The notes under the pieces: model-generated | Told to the model about the DNA's origin: nothing | Seen by the model: the letters and a program-made list of their open reading frames with translations, nothing else | The model's database searches: none | Position numbers and translations under genes: made by a program | Part shown: piece by piece, positions 16,929-25,315 of the stretch | Position numbering within the stretch: the first letter of the stretch is position 1 | Layout of the letters: every line of letters begins with the position of its first letter | NCBI RefSeq assembly: GCF_024505145.1 | Contig: NZ_JANIAA010000006.1 | Span: forward strand, 248,001 to 312,000 | DNA: 64,000 nucleotides | Reading direction: 5' to 3' | DNA from: Streptomyces rugosispiralis | GTDB lineage: Bacteria > Actinomycetota > Actinomycetes > Streptomycetales > Streptomycetaceae

Positions 16929-17936
16929 ATGAGACGTGTCGCCACCTTATTCGGCGCCCTCACCCTCGCCACTCTCAGCTGGACCGCCGGAACCGCCGCC
17001 CACGCCGCCGCCCCCACCCCCGCCCCGTCCCACCCGTCTCCCTCCGCTCAGGGAACGTCCGTCGCCACCGAGGAGCAGCGCGCCGCCGTCCGCTTCTGGA
17101 CGGCGGAACGGCTGCGCACCGCCCAGGACGTCACCACCCTGCCCGCCGCCCGCACCGCGAAGCTCGCGGCGCCCGCGCCCACCACGGGGGAGCCGGTGAC
17201 CGTGCCCCCGCTGCCGGGCCCCGCCACCCCCGTCTCCGCGCCCTCGCCCCGGGCCACGTCCCCCACCCCCTGGACCGGCGGCGGCCTGATCAGCACCACG
17301 GCGGGCAAGGTCTTCTTCCAGAACGCCTCCGGTGGCACCTTCGCCTGCTCCGCCACCGTCGCCAACAGCGACAACAAGTCCGTCGTGCTCACGGCCGGCC
17401 ACTGCACCGTGGACGCGGCCACCGGCACCGGCTACCGCAACTGGGTCTTCATCCCGGGCTACAACAATGGCAACCGCCCCTACGGCACGTTCGCCGCCCG
17501 CCGCCTCTTCTGGGACGCCCAGTACGTCTCCACCCGGGGGAACGCCAACTGGGACTACGCCTTCGCCGTGATGAACACGCTGAACGGCCGCACCCTGGCC
17601 GACACCGTGGGCGCCCAGGGCATCGCCTTCAACTCGCAGACCGGCCGCCATGTCCACTCCTTCGGCTACGGAGGCTCCGCCGCCGAGGGCAACGGCGAGC
17701 GGTTGAACCACTGCGAGGGCAATGAGTTCGCCGACGCGGGCCGCCCCGGCTCCACGATGTGGGGCATCGACTGCGTGCAGACCGGAGGGTCGAGCGGCGG
17801 CGGCTTCCTCGCCGACTTCTCGGGTGGCGCGGGCTATCTGATCGGCAACATCAGCGTCAGCGCGGGCACGAACGAATACCACCCGACGCTGGGCAACGAG
17901 GCCCTCGGCCTCTACCGGCAGGCGGGCGCCGCATAG
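16929..17936 (+). CDS. Secreted trypsin-like serine peptidase
   Basis: A 335-residue exported S1-family protease. A signal peptide covers about residues 1-27 (ends AAHA-A), a Pro/Ala-rich pro-region runs to about 115, then a chymotrypsin-fold domain. The triad is His158 (LTAGHC), Asp209 (NWDYAF) and Ser289 (GGSSGGG); Cys140 and Cys159 likely pair. Codon 7 is TTA (16947-16949), the rare leucine codon read by the bldA tRNA in Streptomyces, so expression is probably tied to development. GGAG precedes the ATG. A 26-bp palindrome upstream suggests additional transcriptional control. Confidence 0.88.
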   Translation: MRRVATLFGALTLATLSWTAGTAAHAAAPTPAPSHPSPSAQGTSVATEEQRAAVRFWTAERLRTAQDVTTLPAARTAKLAAPAPTTGEPVTVPPLPGPATPVSAPSPRATSPTPWTGGGLISTTAGKVFFQNASGGTFACSATVANSDNKSVVLTAGHCTVDAATGTGYRNWVFIPGYNNGNRPYGTFAARRLFWDAQYVSTRGNANWDYAFAVMNTLNGRTLADTVGAQGIAFNSQTGRHVHSFGYGGSAAEGNGERLNHCEGNEFADAGRPGSTMWGIDCVQTGGSSGGGFLADFSGGAGYLIGNISVSAGTNEYHPTLGNEALGLYRQAGAA

Positions 17937-18000
17937 CCCGGTCAGTTCACCTTGTACGGCCCGCCCTCTCCGTCCCCGACCAGGAGGGGAGGGCGGGGCA

Positions 18001-18126
18001 CTCGCTGTAGGGCGCGCACTCGCCGAAAAATGCGTACTCGCCGTAAGGCGCGCACTCGCCGTAAGGCGCGCACTCGCCGTAAGGCGCGCACTCGCCGTAA
18101 GGCGCGCACTCGCCGTAGGGCGCGCA
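18001..18126. repeat. 18-bp tandem repeat, seven copies
   Basis: Seven tandem units of CTCGCCGTAAGGCGCGCA (first, second and last copies diverged) fill 18001-18126, ending 24 bases before the CoA-transferase start. Each unit can form a small GCGC-rich hairpin. The unit is a multiple of three and stays open in several frames, but no gene signal supports translation. Confidence 0.92.
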
Positions 18127-18150
18127 CGCGCCCAGGCGCACAATGAGCGC

Positions 18151-19629
18151 ATGACGAGGAGCGACGCATCACCACGGGACACGCGGGACGCGGCCACCGC
18201 CCACGCCTGGGCCGCCCTCGGCGGGGACCCGGCGCTGCTGGAGCGGGTGACGTACCGCCCGGTGAGCGGGGGACTGCCCGCCCGGCTGCCCGTGGCCGAA
18301 CTGGCCCGCGCCACCGTGGGCGTGTGCTCGCTGGCCGCCGCCGAACTGGGCGCGCGGCGCTCCGGCGGGGCGGTTCCGGCGGTACGGGTCGACGAGGGCG
18401 CCGTCGCCACCGCGTTCGTCAGCGAACGGCACCTCCGGATCGACGGCCGGAAGCCCACCAACTTCGCCCCGCTGTCCGGCTTCTGGCGCGCGGCCGACGG
18501 CTGGGTCCGCACGCACGCCAACTACCCGCACCACCGCGCCCGGCTGCTCACCGCCCTCGGCCTGCCCGACGACGGCGGGCCGGACGAACTCGCGACGGCC
18601 CTGGCGGCCCGCCCCGCCCGCGCGATCCAGGAGACCGTCTACGCGGCGGGCGGTCTTGCCGTGGCCGTGGCGGAGCCCGGTGCGAGCGAGATCCCGCTGG
18701 CCGCGCTGCCGTTGATCGAGTCCCGGCGGGCCGAGGAGCCCGCCCAGCGCCACCTCGGGGAGGCGCCCCGGCCCGCGAACGGCGATCTGCCGGCAAGCGC
18801 CGTGCTGCCCGCAAGCGCCGTGCTGCCCGCACGCGGCGCGCTGCCCGCACGCGGCGCGCTGCCCGCACGCGGCGTGCGTGTGCTCGATCTGACTCGGGTC
18901 ATCGCCGGGCCGGTGGCCACCCGCACCCTGGCCCTGCTCGGCGCCGACGTGCTGCGTATCGACTCGCCCCGGCTGCCCGAGGACCCGGACGCCCACGCCG
19001 ACACCGGCTTCGGCAAGCGCTCCGCCGCACTCGACCTCGCCGCGCCCGAGGACCGCCGGACCTTCGAGGCGCTGCTCGCCGACGCCGATGTGCTGGTCAC
19101 CGGCTACCGCCCCGGTGCGCTCGACCGCTTCGGGCTCGCCCCGGACGCCCTGCTGGAGCGCCACCCCGGGCTGGTCGTCGCCCAGCTGTGCGCATGGGGC
19201 TGGTCCGGGGCCTGGGCCGGGCGGCGTGGTTTCGACAGCCTGGTCCAGGCGGCCACCGGGATCGCCGCCATCGAGGCGGCCGCCGACGGCCGCCCCGGTG
19301 CGCTGCCCGCCCAGGCGCTCGACCACGGCACCGGCTATCTGCTGGCGGCGGCGGTGCTGCGGGCGCTGACCGAGCGCCACGACACCGGCGGCGGGCGCCA
19401 TCTGCGGCTCTCCCTCGCGGGCACCGCGTCCTGGCTGACCCACGGCATCGCCCCGGCGGCTCTGGCGGACGGCCCCGCCCATGACCCGGCGCCCTGGCTC
19501 ACCGAGACCGCCTCCGACCTGGGCACGCTGCGCCACGCCCGCTCGCCGATCGCCACCCCGGAGGATGGCCCACGGGATTGGGCCCGCGCACCAGGCCGCC
19601 TGGGCACCGACGTCCCGCGCTGGCTCTGA
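18151..19629 (+). CDS. CaiB/BaiF family CoA-transferase
   Basis: A 492-residue family III CoA-transferase. An N-terminal domain at about 1-220 is followed by the canonical start motif VRVLDLTRVIAGPVATRTLALLGADV, then FGKRSAALDLAAPEDR, DVLVTGYRPGALDRFGL and a GFDSLVQAATGIA segment. The duplicated, diverged N-terminal half is typical of two-domain actinobacterial members. Between the halves lies a hexapeptide repeat, LP(A/R)SAV/LPARGA in five copies at about residues 211-240, which looks like a recently expanded linker. No operon partners; substrate unknown. Confidence 0.82.
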   Translation: MTRSDASPRDTRDAATAHAWAALGGDPALLERVTYRPVSGGLPARLPVAELARATVGVCSLAAAELGARRSGGAVPAVRVDEGAVATAFVSERHLRIDGRKPTNFAPLSGFWRAADGWVRTHANYPHHRARLLTALGLPDDGGPDELATALAARPARAIQETVYAAGGLAVAVAEPGASEIPLAALPLIESRRAEEPAQRHLGEAPRPANGDLPASAVLPASAVLPARGALPARGALPARGVRVLDLTRVIAGPVATRTLALLGADVLRIDSPRLPEDPDAHADTGFGKRSAALDLAAPEDRRTFEALLADADVLVTGYRPGALDRFGLAPDALLERHPGLVVAQLCAWGWSGAWAGRRGFDSLVQAATGIAAIEAAADGRPGALPAQALDHGTGYLLAAAVLRALTERHDTGGGRHLRLSLAGTASWLTHGIAPAALADGPAHDPAPWLTETASDLGTLRHARSPIATPEDGPRDWARAPGRLGTDVPRWL

Positions 19630-19659
19630 GCCCGGACAGGCCCGGCTGTACGGGGGTGT

Positions 19660-19870
19660 CCGGCTGTTCTTTCCCCTACCCGCCCCTTCCCGTAACCAGA
19701 GGCTCCGCTCCTGGACCCCGGGCCTCGGACGACCGGGCGGGGTCTGGGGCGGGGCCTCGGGTTGGCTCCGCCCCTGGACCCCGGGGGGAGGGCGACCCGG
19801 ACGACCGGGCGGGAGCCCGCGCGTTCCGGTTGCCTGGCCGGGATCTGGGGCGGAGCCTCGGGTTCGCTTG
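19660..19870. repeat. Dispersed extragenic repeat block
   Basis: Several GC-rich hairpin elements lie here, including CCCCTACCCGCCCCTTCCCG, GTAACCAGAGGCTCCGCTCC and two GGCGGAGCC/GGGGCGGGG relatives. The first is the inverse of the element at about 12.87-12.91 kb. The block separates the convergent CoA-transferase and acyltransferase genes and probably acts in transcription termination. No gene is seen. Confidence 0.6.
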
Positions 19871-19902
19871 GCTCCTGTGAGGCCCGAGAGCCCGTGGAGC
19901 CC

Positions 19903-21189
19903 CTACAGCCGAGCCGTGCTCAGCGAGCGCTTGATCATCGGCGTGAACCGCTGCTCGACAAAGCGGTAGAGCAGCCACGCGAGGCCCAGCATCACCAGCA
20001 CGGTCAGGGCGAACGTCCCGTAGGAGGGGATGCCCAGCTTCTGGTGGAGGACCCAGACGACCACCCAGCCCAGATGCTCATGGACCAGGTAGAACGGGTA
20101 GGTCAGCGCGCCCGCCACGGTCAGCCAGCGCCAGTTGGCCCAGTTCAGCTTGCCGAGCGCGATCAGCGTGACCGCCACATAGCCGAAGGCCACCACGGCG
20201 ATGATGCCGGTGGCCGACCGGTAGGAGAAGGCGTCGATGTTGGCCGGGTGCCACAGCTCGCGGATCGCGTAGTGCTGGCCGATCAGGAAGCTGATCCCGA
20301 TGATGCCCCAGGCCAGGGCGTCATGGCCGAAGCGGTGGAGCAGGTAGATGCCCATGCCGCCGATGAAGTACGAGGAGTACTCCGGCATCAGGACCACGTC
20401 CAGCAGCGGCAGGTCCGACGCCTCGGCGAACGCCGAGCCCAGTGTCCAGACGGCGCAGAAGAGGACCACGCGGTGCCGGGTCGCGCCCGGGAGCACCACG
20501 AACAGCGCGAAGAGGGCGTAGAAGCGCAGTTCCGCCCACAGCGTCCAGCACACGCCCAGCACTCGGTCCACCCCGAGCGGCTGCTGCAGCATGGTGAGGT
20601 TGACCAGCGCGTCGCTGGGCGACACCGCCTTGTAGGCGACCCAGGGCAGTGCGAAGACGCCGGTCACCAGGATGATCGCTACCCAGTAGGCGGGGTAGAG
20701 GCGGGAGACGCGCGAGGCGAAGAACGAGCGCAGCGGCCGTCCCCATCCGCTCATGCAGATGACGAAGCCGCTGATGACGAAGAAGATCTGGACGCCGAGA
20801 CAGCCGTAGGCGAAGTAGCTGGAGAGGGTGGGGAACTGGGCGCGGGGCGAGGAGCCCCACGCCTGGGTTATCTCACCGTCGCGGCCGCCGTAGTGGTACG
20901 CGGCCACCATGAGCGCGGCGAGCAGACGCAGCCCGTCCAGTGCTCGCAGCCGCACCGGATGGCCTCCGCCGCGCGCCGCCGCCTTGGCGGTGCGCTCGGC
21001 GGATCGCTCCGGGGCCAGGCCGGGGGCCGCGTCGGGGGCGCGCGGCGGCGTCGGCGTGGGAGCCGTCGCCGCCGCGTTGGATATCGGTCCGGGGTCGGCG
21101 TTGGATATCGGCCCGGCGTCCGTGTCGGGTATCGGCCCGGCGTCCGCGTTCGATATCGGCCCGGCGTCGGGGGTCGGCGGCGCGCTCAT
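19903..21189 (-). CDS. Membrane acyltransferase, OafA/YrhL (acyltransferase 3) family
   Basis: A 428-residue polytopic membrane protein with about 10 TM segments and the family motif LRALDGLRLLAALMVAAYHYG followed by QIFFVISGFV. It would O-acylate a cell-surface polymer; its ATGA overlap with the polysialyltransferase-like gene suggests the wall-polymer sugar as substrate. A cytoplasmic N-terminal extension of about 60 residues contains four copies of a DAGPIS/NADxGP-type octapeptide encoded by a near-exact 24-bp repeat (GATATCGG...), a species-level expansion. Confidence 0.86.
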   Translation of the reverse strand: MSAPPTPDAGPISNADAGPIPDTDAGPISNADPGPISNAAATAPTPTPPRAPDAAPGLAPERSAERTAKAAARGGGHPVRLRALDGLRLLAALMVAAYHYGGRDGEITQAWGSSPRAQFPTLSSYFAYGCLGVQIFFVISGFVICMSGWGRPLRSFFASRVSRLYPAYWVAIILVTGVFALPWVAYKAVSPSDALVNLTMLQQPLGVDRVLGVCWTLWAELRFYALFALFVVLPGATRHRVVLFCAVWTLGSAFAEASDLPLLDVVLMPEYSSYFIGGMGIYLLHRFGHDALAWGIIGISFLIGQHYAIRELWHPANIDAFSYRSATGIIAVVAFGYVAVTLIALGKLNWANWRWLTVAGALTYPFYLVHEHLGWVVVWVLHQKLGIPSYGTFALTVLVMLGLAWLLYRFVEQRFTPMIKRSLSTARL

Positions 21190-22595
21190 CCGGTGACCGT
21201 CCGTTTGAGGGCGGCCCGCTTCAGGGCACGGGCGCGGCGCGCCACCTTGCGCACCGTCTCATTGCGCGGGATGAACGCAAGCTGCGAGGGCACCGCCCCG
21301 GGCAGGGCGAGCGCGGTCAGCCGCCGCTTCTTGAAGTAGCGCCAGGTGTTGTTGTCCAGGTGGGCGGCCAGATAGCGCTCGGTCGCGGGCCGCAGATCCG
21401 GGTAGATCTTGGCCTGCATGCAGAAGCCGACCGCGCTGACCAGCCCGGTCAGCCGCTTGCCCGCCCGCTCGTCCACCGGCTGCGCGGCGGCCACCGCCTT
21501 GTGGTCCTCGAGGTCGGGCAGCAGCGCGTCCACGATCGTCACCGGCATGCGGTTGCTGTTCTGGTACGGGGTGAGCCGCTCCAGCAGCGTGTCGGTGCCG
21601 ATCCGGGCCACTGGCAGCCCGTAGAAGACGTCGGCGGTGAGCAGCGCGGTGGAGAAGCAGCCGATGACCAGGGCCGGGCTCATCCGCTGGTACAGCACCT
21701 CGGCGAGCACCGGAGTGTCCATGACGGTCAGCTCGGCGCCCAGCTCGGCGGCCTTCTTCTCCAGCAGCCGCGACCAGCGGGCCGGGGCGGTGGGATGCGG
21801 CTTGAAGACGACGGTGCGGTGGCCGAGCGCCACGGCGCCGCGCAACATCCGCAGATGCAGCTCTTCCTCCTCCTGCGGAGTGAGGATGTCCAGCGCGGAC
21901 AGGTACTGGCCGAGCATCAGCGCCGGGCCGTTGCCGACCGCGATCCGCTCGCTGGCGGAGGCGACGCCGCGCGGGGCGGCCTCGGCCACCTCGGAGAGCA
22001 CCTTGGTGAACACCTCGGTCGGCAGGATCTCCGGCTCGACGCCGAACTCGGTCAGCAGCAGCGGCCGCAGCCCGGGTACCAGGTCGAGGTGGAGCAGCCG
22101 GCGGATCCGGGTGCCGATCAGCGGGTCCAGCTTGTTGCGGGTCGGGCCGTAGCTCATCAGCCCGTCCGCGTAGACGTCGATGGGCGCGCCCTGGAACACA
22201 TTGGCGACCGCCATCGCCGGGTTGACCTGGATGGACTCCAGGATCAGCTCGACCCTGTCGTCGCCGAGGTTCCACAGCAGCCGCAGATGGCGCTCCCACA
22301 GCGGGGCGTCGTCGAGGCGCGGGGCCCAGCCGCCGGGGTGGAACGGCGAGATCGCCTCGTTCCAGGACAGCACCCGGTCGAAGCGGCCGCGCAGCCGCTC
22401 GAAGCCGGGCATCTCGTCCACCGGCGGGGTGGTCTCCGGCGTCGCGGCGTTGTTGCTGATCAGCAGCAGCCGGCGGTCGGCCGGGCCGACGCTGTCCGCG
22501 TCGATCGCGGCCGCGAGGGTCGCCGCCCCGTACAGGGTCGAGGCGAGGAAGATCTGGGTGCGCTTGCGCTCCGCCAGGGGCTTGTAGGCGGACAT
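21186..22595 (-). CDS. Polysialyltransferase-like glycosyltransferase
   Basis: A 469-residue protein of the bacterial alpha-2,8-polysialyltransferase type. Near residue 160-170 it has a YADGLMSYGP motif in the place of the acidic E/D-D-G motif, and VVFKPHPTAP supplies the HP motif that binds CMP-sugar, followed by a SPALVIGCFSTALL segment. It would polymerise a CMP-activated nonulosonic acid into a wall glycopolymer. The ATG at 22595 overlaps the upstream glycosyltransferase stop by one base (TGATG), so an earlier in-frame start is rejected. Confidence 0.78.
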   Translation of the reverse strand: MSAYKPLAERKRTQIFLASTLYGAATLAAAIDADSVGPADRRLLLISNNAATPETTPPVDEMPGFERLRGRFDRVLSWNEAISPFHPGGWAPRLDDAPLWERHLRLLWNLGDDRVELILESIQVNPAMAVANVFQGAPIDVYADGLMSYGPTRNKLDPLIGTRIRRLLHLDLVPGLRPLLLTEFGVEPEILPTEVFTKVLSEVAEAAPRGVASASERIAVGNGPALMLGQYLSALDILTPQEEEELHLRMLRGAVALGHRTVVFKPHPTAPARWSRLLEKKAAELGAELTVMDTPVLAEVLYQRMSPALVIGCFSTALLTADVFYGLPVARIGTDTLLERLTPYQNSNRMPVTIVDALLPDLEDHKAVAAAQPVDERAGKRLTGLVSAVGFCMQAKIYPDLRPATERYLAAHLDNNTWRYFKKRRLTALALPGAVPSQLAFIPRNETVRKVARRARALKRAALKRTVTG

Positions 22596-23572
22596 CAGGC
22601 CGCCACCTCCGCCCCCGCGGACCGGCGCTTGACTCGCCGCAGTCGCGCGGCGCGCTCGTAGTCCATGGAATCCAGTGCGTCCTTCAATACGTCCTGGGGC
22701 ATGCGTTTCATCGCCGCCGCCGACATGGAACGGAGTTTGCGGGCCACTTGTGGTTCGAATCTCTCGATGTTGCCGAGGTGGTGGGAAATGATCGCGCAAT
22801 AGGTCCGGACGGCCTTCGGCAGCAGGGCGTCGGCGTCGCGGTCCCGTGCGGTTTCCTCGATCACCTGGTCGAATGCGCGAATGAAGTCGAGCTGCCGGAC
22901 ATCGCCGATCTGGGTGAGCGAGGAGGCGACCCCGCGCCGGTAGAACACCCCGGCCAGGCCGAGGACGGCGAAGCTGCCGGCCTCGCGGTGCAGCCGCCAG
23001 ATCCAGGGCCGGTCCTCGGCGGTGCGCAGCCCGTGGGTGAAGTGCAGCAGCCCCTGGTCGACCAGGCGGCGGTGGTACATGCCCGCCCAGGCGTAGGGGT
23101 AGTCGACGGAGGTGGAGCGGTCGGCCGGGAGGATCACGTCCCGCGGGTTCATCACCTCATCGCGGCGGCCGTGCGGCACCCGGGTGATGGAGCGCGCCCG
23201 CGCGGTGCACTGGACATGGTCGGTGCGGACGAAGTCGCACCCCAAGTCCTCGATCGCCGCGAGCAGTTGGGCGTAGTAGCCGGGGGCCAGCCAGTCGTCG
23301 CCGTCGAGGAAGGCGAGGTACTCCCCCTTGGCGTTGTCCAGGCCGGTGTTCCGCGCGGTGGCCAGCCCACCGTTCTTCTCATGCCGTACGTAGACGGCCC
23401 CCGGAAGGTCGCGTTCTGCCCGCTCCAGGATCTCCGGCGTCCCGTCGGTGGCACAGTCGTCGACGAGAATGAATTCGAAGTCCTCGCGCGCGTTCGCGCG
23501 CAGACTTCTGAGCGTGTCGGGGGCATAGGTCTGCACGTTGTAGAACGGCACGATGACGGAGAGCTTAACCAC
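22595..23572 (-). CDS. Glycosyltransferase family 2
   Basis: A 325-residue GT-A fold glycosyltransferase. It opens with VKLSVIVPFYNVQTYAPDTLRSLRAN, has ILVDDCATDGT and the metal-binding ...FLDGDDWLAPGYY motif. The GTG start lies 7 bases downstream of a TAGCGT -10 hexamer, so the transcript is probably leaderless. It heads the minus-strand half of the divergent wall-polymer cluster, co-transcribed with the polysialyltransferase and acyltransferase genes. Confidence 0.88.
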   Translation of the reverse strand: MVKLSVIVPFYNVQTYAPDTLRSLRANAREDFEFILVDDCATDGTPEILERAERDLPGAVYVRHEKNGGLATARNTGLDNAKGEYLAFLDGDDWLAPGYYAQLLAAIEDLGCDFVRTDHVQCTARARSITRVPHGRRDEVMNPRDVILPADRSTSVDYPYAWAGMYHRRLVDQGLLHFTHGLRTAEDRPWIWRLHREAGSFAVLGLAGVFYRRGVASSLTQIGDVRQLDFIRAFDQVIEETARDRDADALLPKAVRTYCAIISHHLGNIERFEPQVARKLRSMSAAAMKRMPQDVLKDALDSMDYERAARLRRVKRRSAGAEVAA

Positions 23573-23759
23573 GCGGGTGACGCTAGGTCTCCGGTCGGCA
23601 TTCGTCTTGACCTAGGGTGTACGTAAAGGTGAACGAAGGACGTCGGAACGGTTAACCCGCCGCTCCAGCCAGCCGATTCTCCAATCGTCGACGTTCTGTT
23701 AACCCTTTGTTGCTCTTGCGTTGGGCCGTGAATCGACAACGCTTCCTAGCGTCTCCGAC
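23573..23759. promoter_or_regulatory. Divergent leaderless promoter region of the nonulosonate cluster
   Basis: Both divergent genes show the same layout: CCTAGCGT, 7 bases, then the GTG start (minus strand with -10 TAGCGT at 23585-23580; plus strand with -10 at 23747-23752). Each also has a GAAT about 13-14 bases upstream of the hexamer. Neither gene has a Shine-Dalgarno sequence. Matching leaderless promoters driven by the same sigma factor are inferred. Confidence 0.6.
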
Positions 23760-25121
23760 GTGTCCTCACGTACCAAATCCCCTGTGCGAGTCGCCGTGCT
23801 CGCCGACTCCGACACCCGGTGGAAATGGGGCGCGCTCACCGCGCATCGCCTCGTACCGGACGGGTCGGGTTCAGCCTCGGAGCGCCGACTCGACGGCTTC
23901 CTGCTGCGCGGCCGCGCCACGCCGACCGCCCGGCAGCTCACCGAGGTCGGGGTGCGCGCCGACGCGATGCGCGAGGTCACGGGCGTGGAATTCGTACGGG
24001 CGATGGACCGTGAGCGCTATGACGTGATCGTCCTCTCCCTGGTCGGCGGCGCCGTCCAGGCCATGCTGCACGGACTGCGCCACGCCTGGGAGGGCGCCGA
24101 GCGCCGCCCCGTGGTCGTCACCGGCTATGTCGGTGTCGTCTACGAGAAGCTGGCCGACGGGCTGCTGCTGCGCCACGGCGCCGATGTGGTGCTGGCCAAC
24201 TCGCGCCATGACGCCGAGCGCTTCCGTGACGTCTACAAGGGCGTCGGCGCCGACGCGGAGAGCGTCGTGGAGTGCGCGCTGCCGTTCCTCGGCGGCGACC
24301 GCTACGACGAGAAGGCGCGGCTGGGCCGGAAGTACCCCGGCGGCACCGTCGTCTTCGCCGTCCAGCCGTCCGTCCCGGACAACCGCGCCGACCGCACCTA
24401 TCTGCTGCGCCGCGCGGTGGAGCACGCGCGCCGCCACCCGGACCGCGAGGTGGTGGTCAAGTTGCGCTCCAAGCCGGGCGAGCACACCACCCATATCGAG
24501 GAGCTTCCCTACCAGAAGCTGATCGCGAAGTTCGGCGACGATCCGCCCGCCAACTTCCGGCTCGCCTACGGCAACATGGGCGAGGTCCTGGACACCGCGG
24601 ACCTGCTGGTCACGGTCAGCTCCACGGCCGCCCTGGAGTCGCTGCACCGCTCCATACCGACCGCCGTGCTCACCGACCTCGGGGTGCGCGAGACGCTCGG
24701 CAACCACCACTTCCTCGGCTCCGGCTGTCTGGCCTCCTGGGACCAGCTGGACGACGGGCACCTGCCCGAGCCGGACGCCGAGTGGCTCAGCCGCCAGGGC
24801 GTGGCCGCCGACGGGCCGTACGAGACCTGGTTCGACGCCGCGCGGGAGCGGGTGGCCGAGCTGGCCGCCGCACCGGCCCTGCCGCCGCTCGCCCCCTTCT
24901 ACACCCCGGTCACCGCCCCCGGCTATCTGCCCGGCCGGCTCGCCCGGTACGGCTTCGAGCCGGACGGCTCACCCCGCCCCGGGGCCTCCGCCGAGGACGA
25001 GGCGCAGGTCTCCGCGTTGCGGCGGGTGGTGCGCAACACGATGCGGGAAGCGGCCCGCGGCGCCTACCGCCACGGCGTCCAGCGCGTGGCTCCCGTCATC
25101 CGGCGGATGGGGGAGCTGTGA
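23760..25121 (+). CDS. Putative glycosyltransferase, DUF6716 family
   Basis: A 453-residue protein whose layout (VRVAVLADSDTRWKWGALTA N-terminus, central VTGYVGVVYEKLADGLLLR, then KLRSKPGEHTTHIE and LVTVSSTAALESLHRSIPTAV) is that of a GT-B-like glycosyltransferase related to the polysialyl/capsule transferases. It lies at the head of the plus-strand half of the cluster, before CMP-sugar synthase and sugar synthase genes. The GTG at 23760 is chosen on the leaderless-promoter layout; a TTG at 23721 is an upstream alternative without a ribosome site. Exact activity unknown. Confidence 0.72.
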   Translation: MSSRTKSPVRVAVLADSDTRWKWGALTAHRLVPDGSGSASERRLDGFLLRGRATPTARQLTEVGVRADAMREVTGVEFVRAMDRERYDVIVLSLVGGAVQAMLHGLRHAWEGAERRPVVVTGYVGVVYEKLADGLLLRHGADVVLANSRHDAERFRDVYKGVGADAESVVECALPFLGGDRYDEKARLGRKYPGGTVVFAVQPSVPDNRADRTYLLRRAVEHARRHPDREVVVKLRSKPGEHTTHIEELPYQKLIAKFGDDPPANFRLAYGNMGEVLDTADLLVTVSSTAALESLHRSIPTAVLTDLGVRETLGNHHFLGSGCLASWDQLDDGHLPEPDAEWLSRQGVAADGPYETWFDAARERVAELAAAPALPPLAPFYTPVTAPGYLPGRLARYGFEPDGSPRPGASAEDEAQVSALRRVVRNTMREAARGAYRHGVQRVAPVIRRMGEL

Positions 25122-25315
25122 GCAGGGGGCACCGCCCGGCGGTAGCTGGGGGAGCACGCGCGGCCGCCGGGTCGAAGCCGACGACGATGCCCGCACCTCT
25201 GCGCCGCGCGGGCGGAGAAGCGAGCAAAAAAGCGGCTGTGAGGGCCACCCCGCGCGCGAACCAAGAGGAGGCCGGGACGGCCTCGATCACCTCCGCAACC
25301 CCTGAAGGAGCCGCC

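Noticed and set aside
18001..18126. CRISPR array
   Set aside because: Units are 18 bp and directly tandem with no unique spacers, and no cas genes are present.
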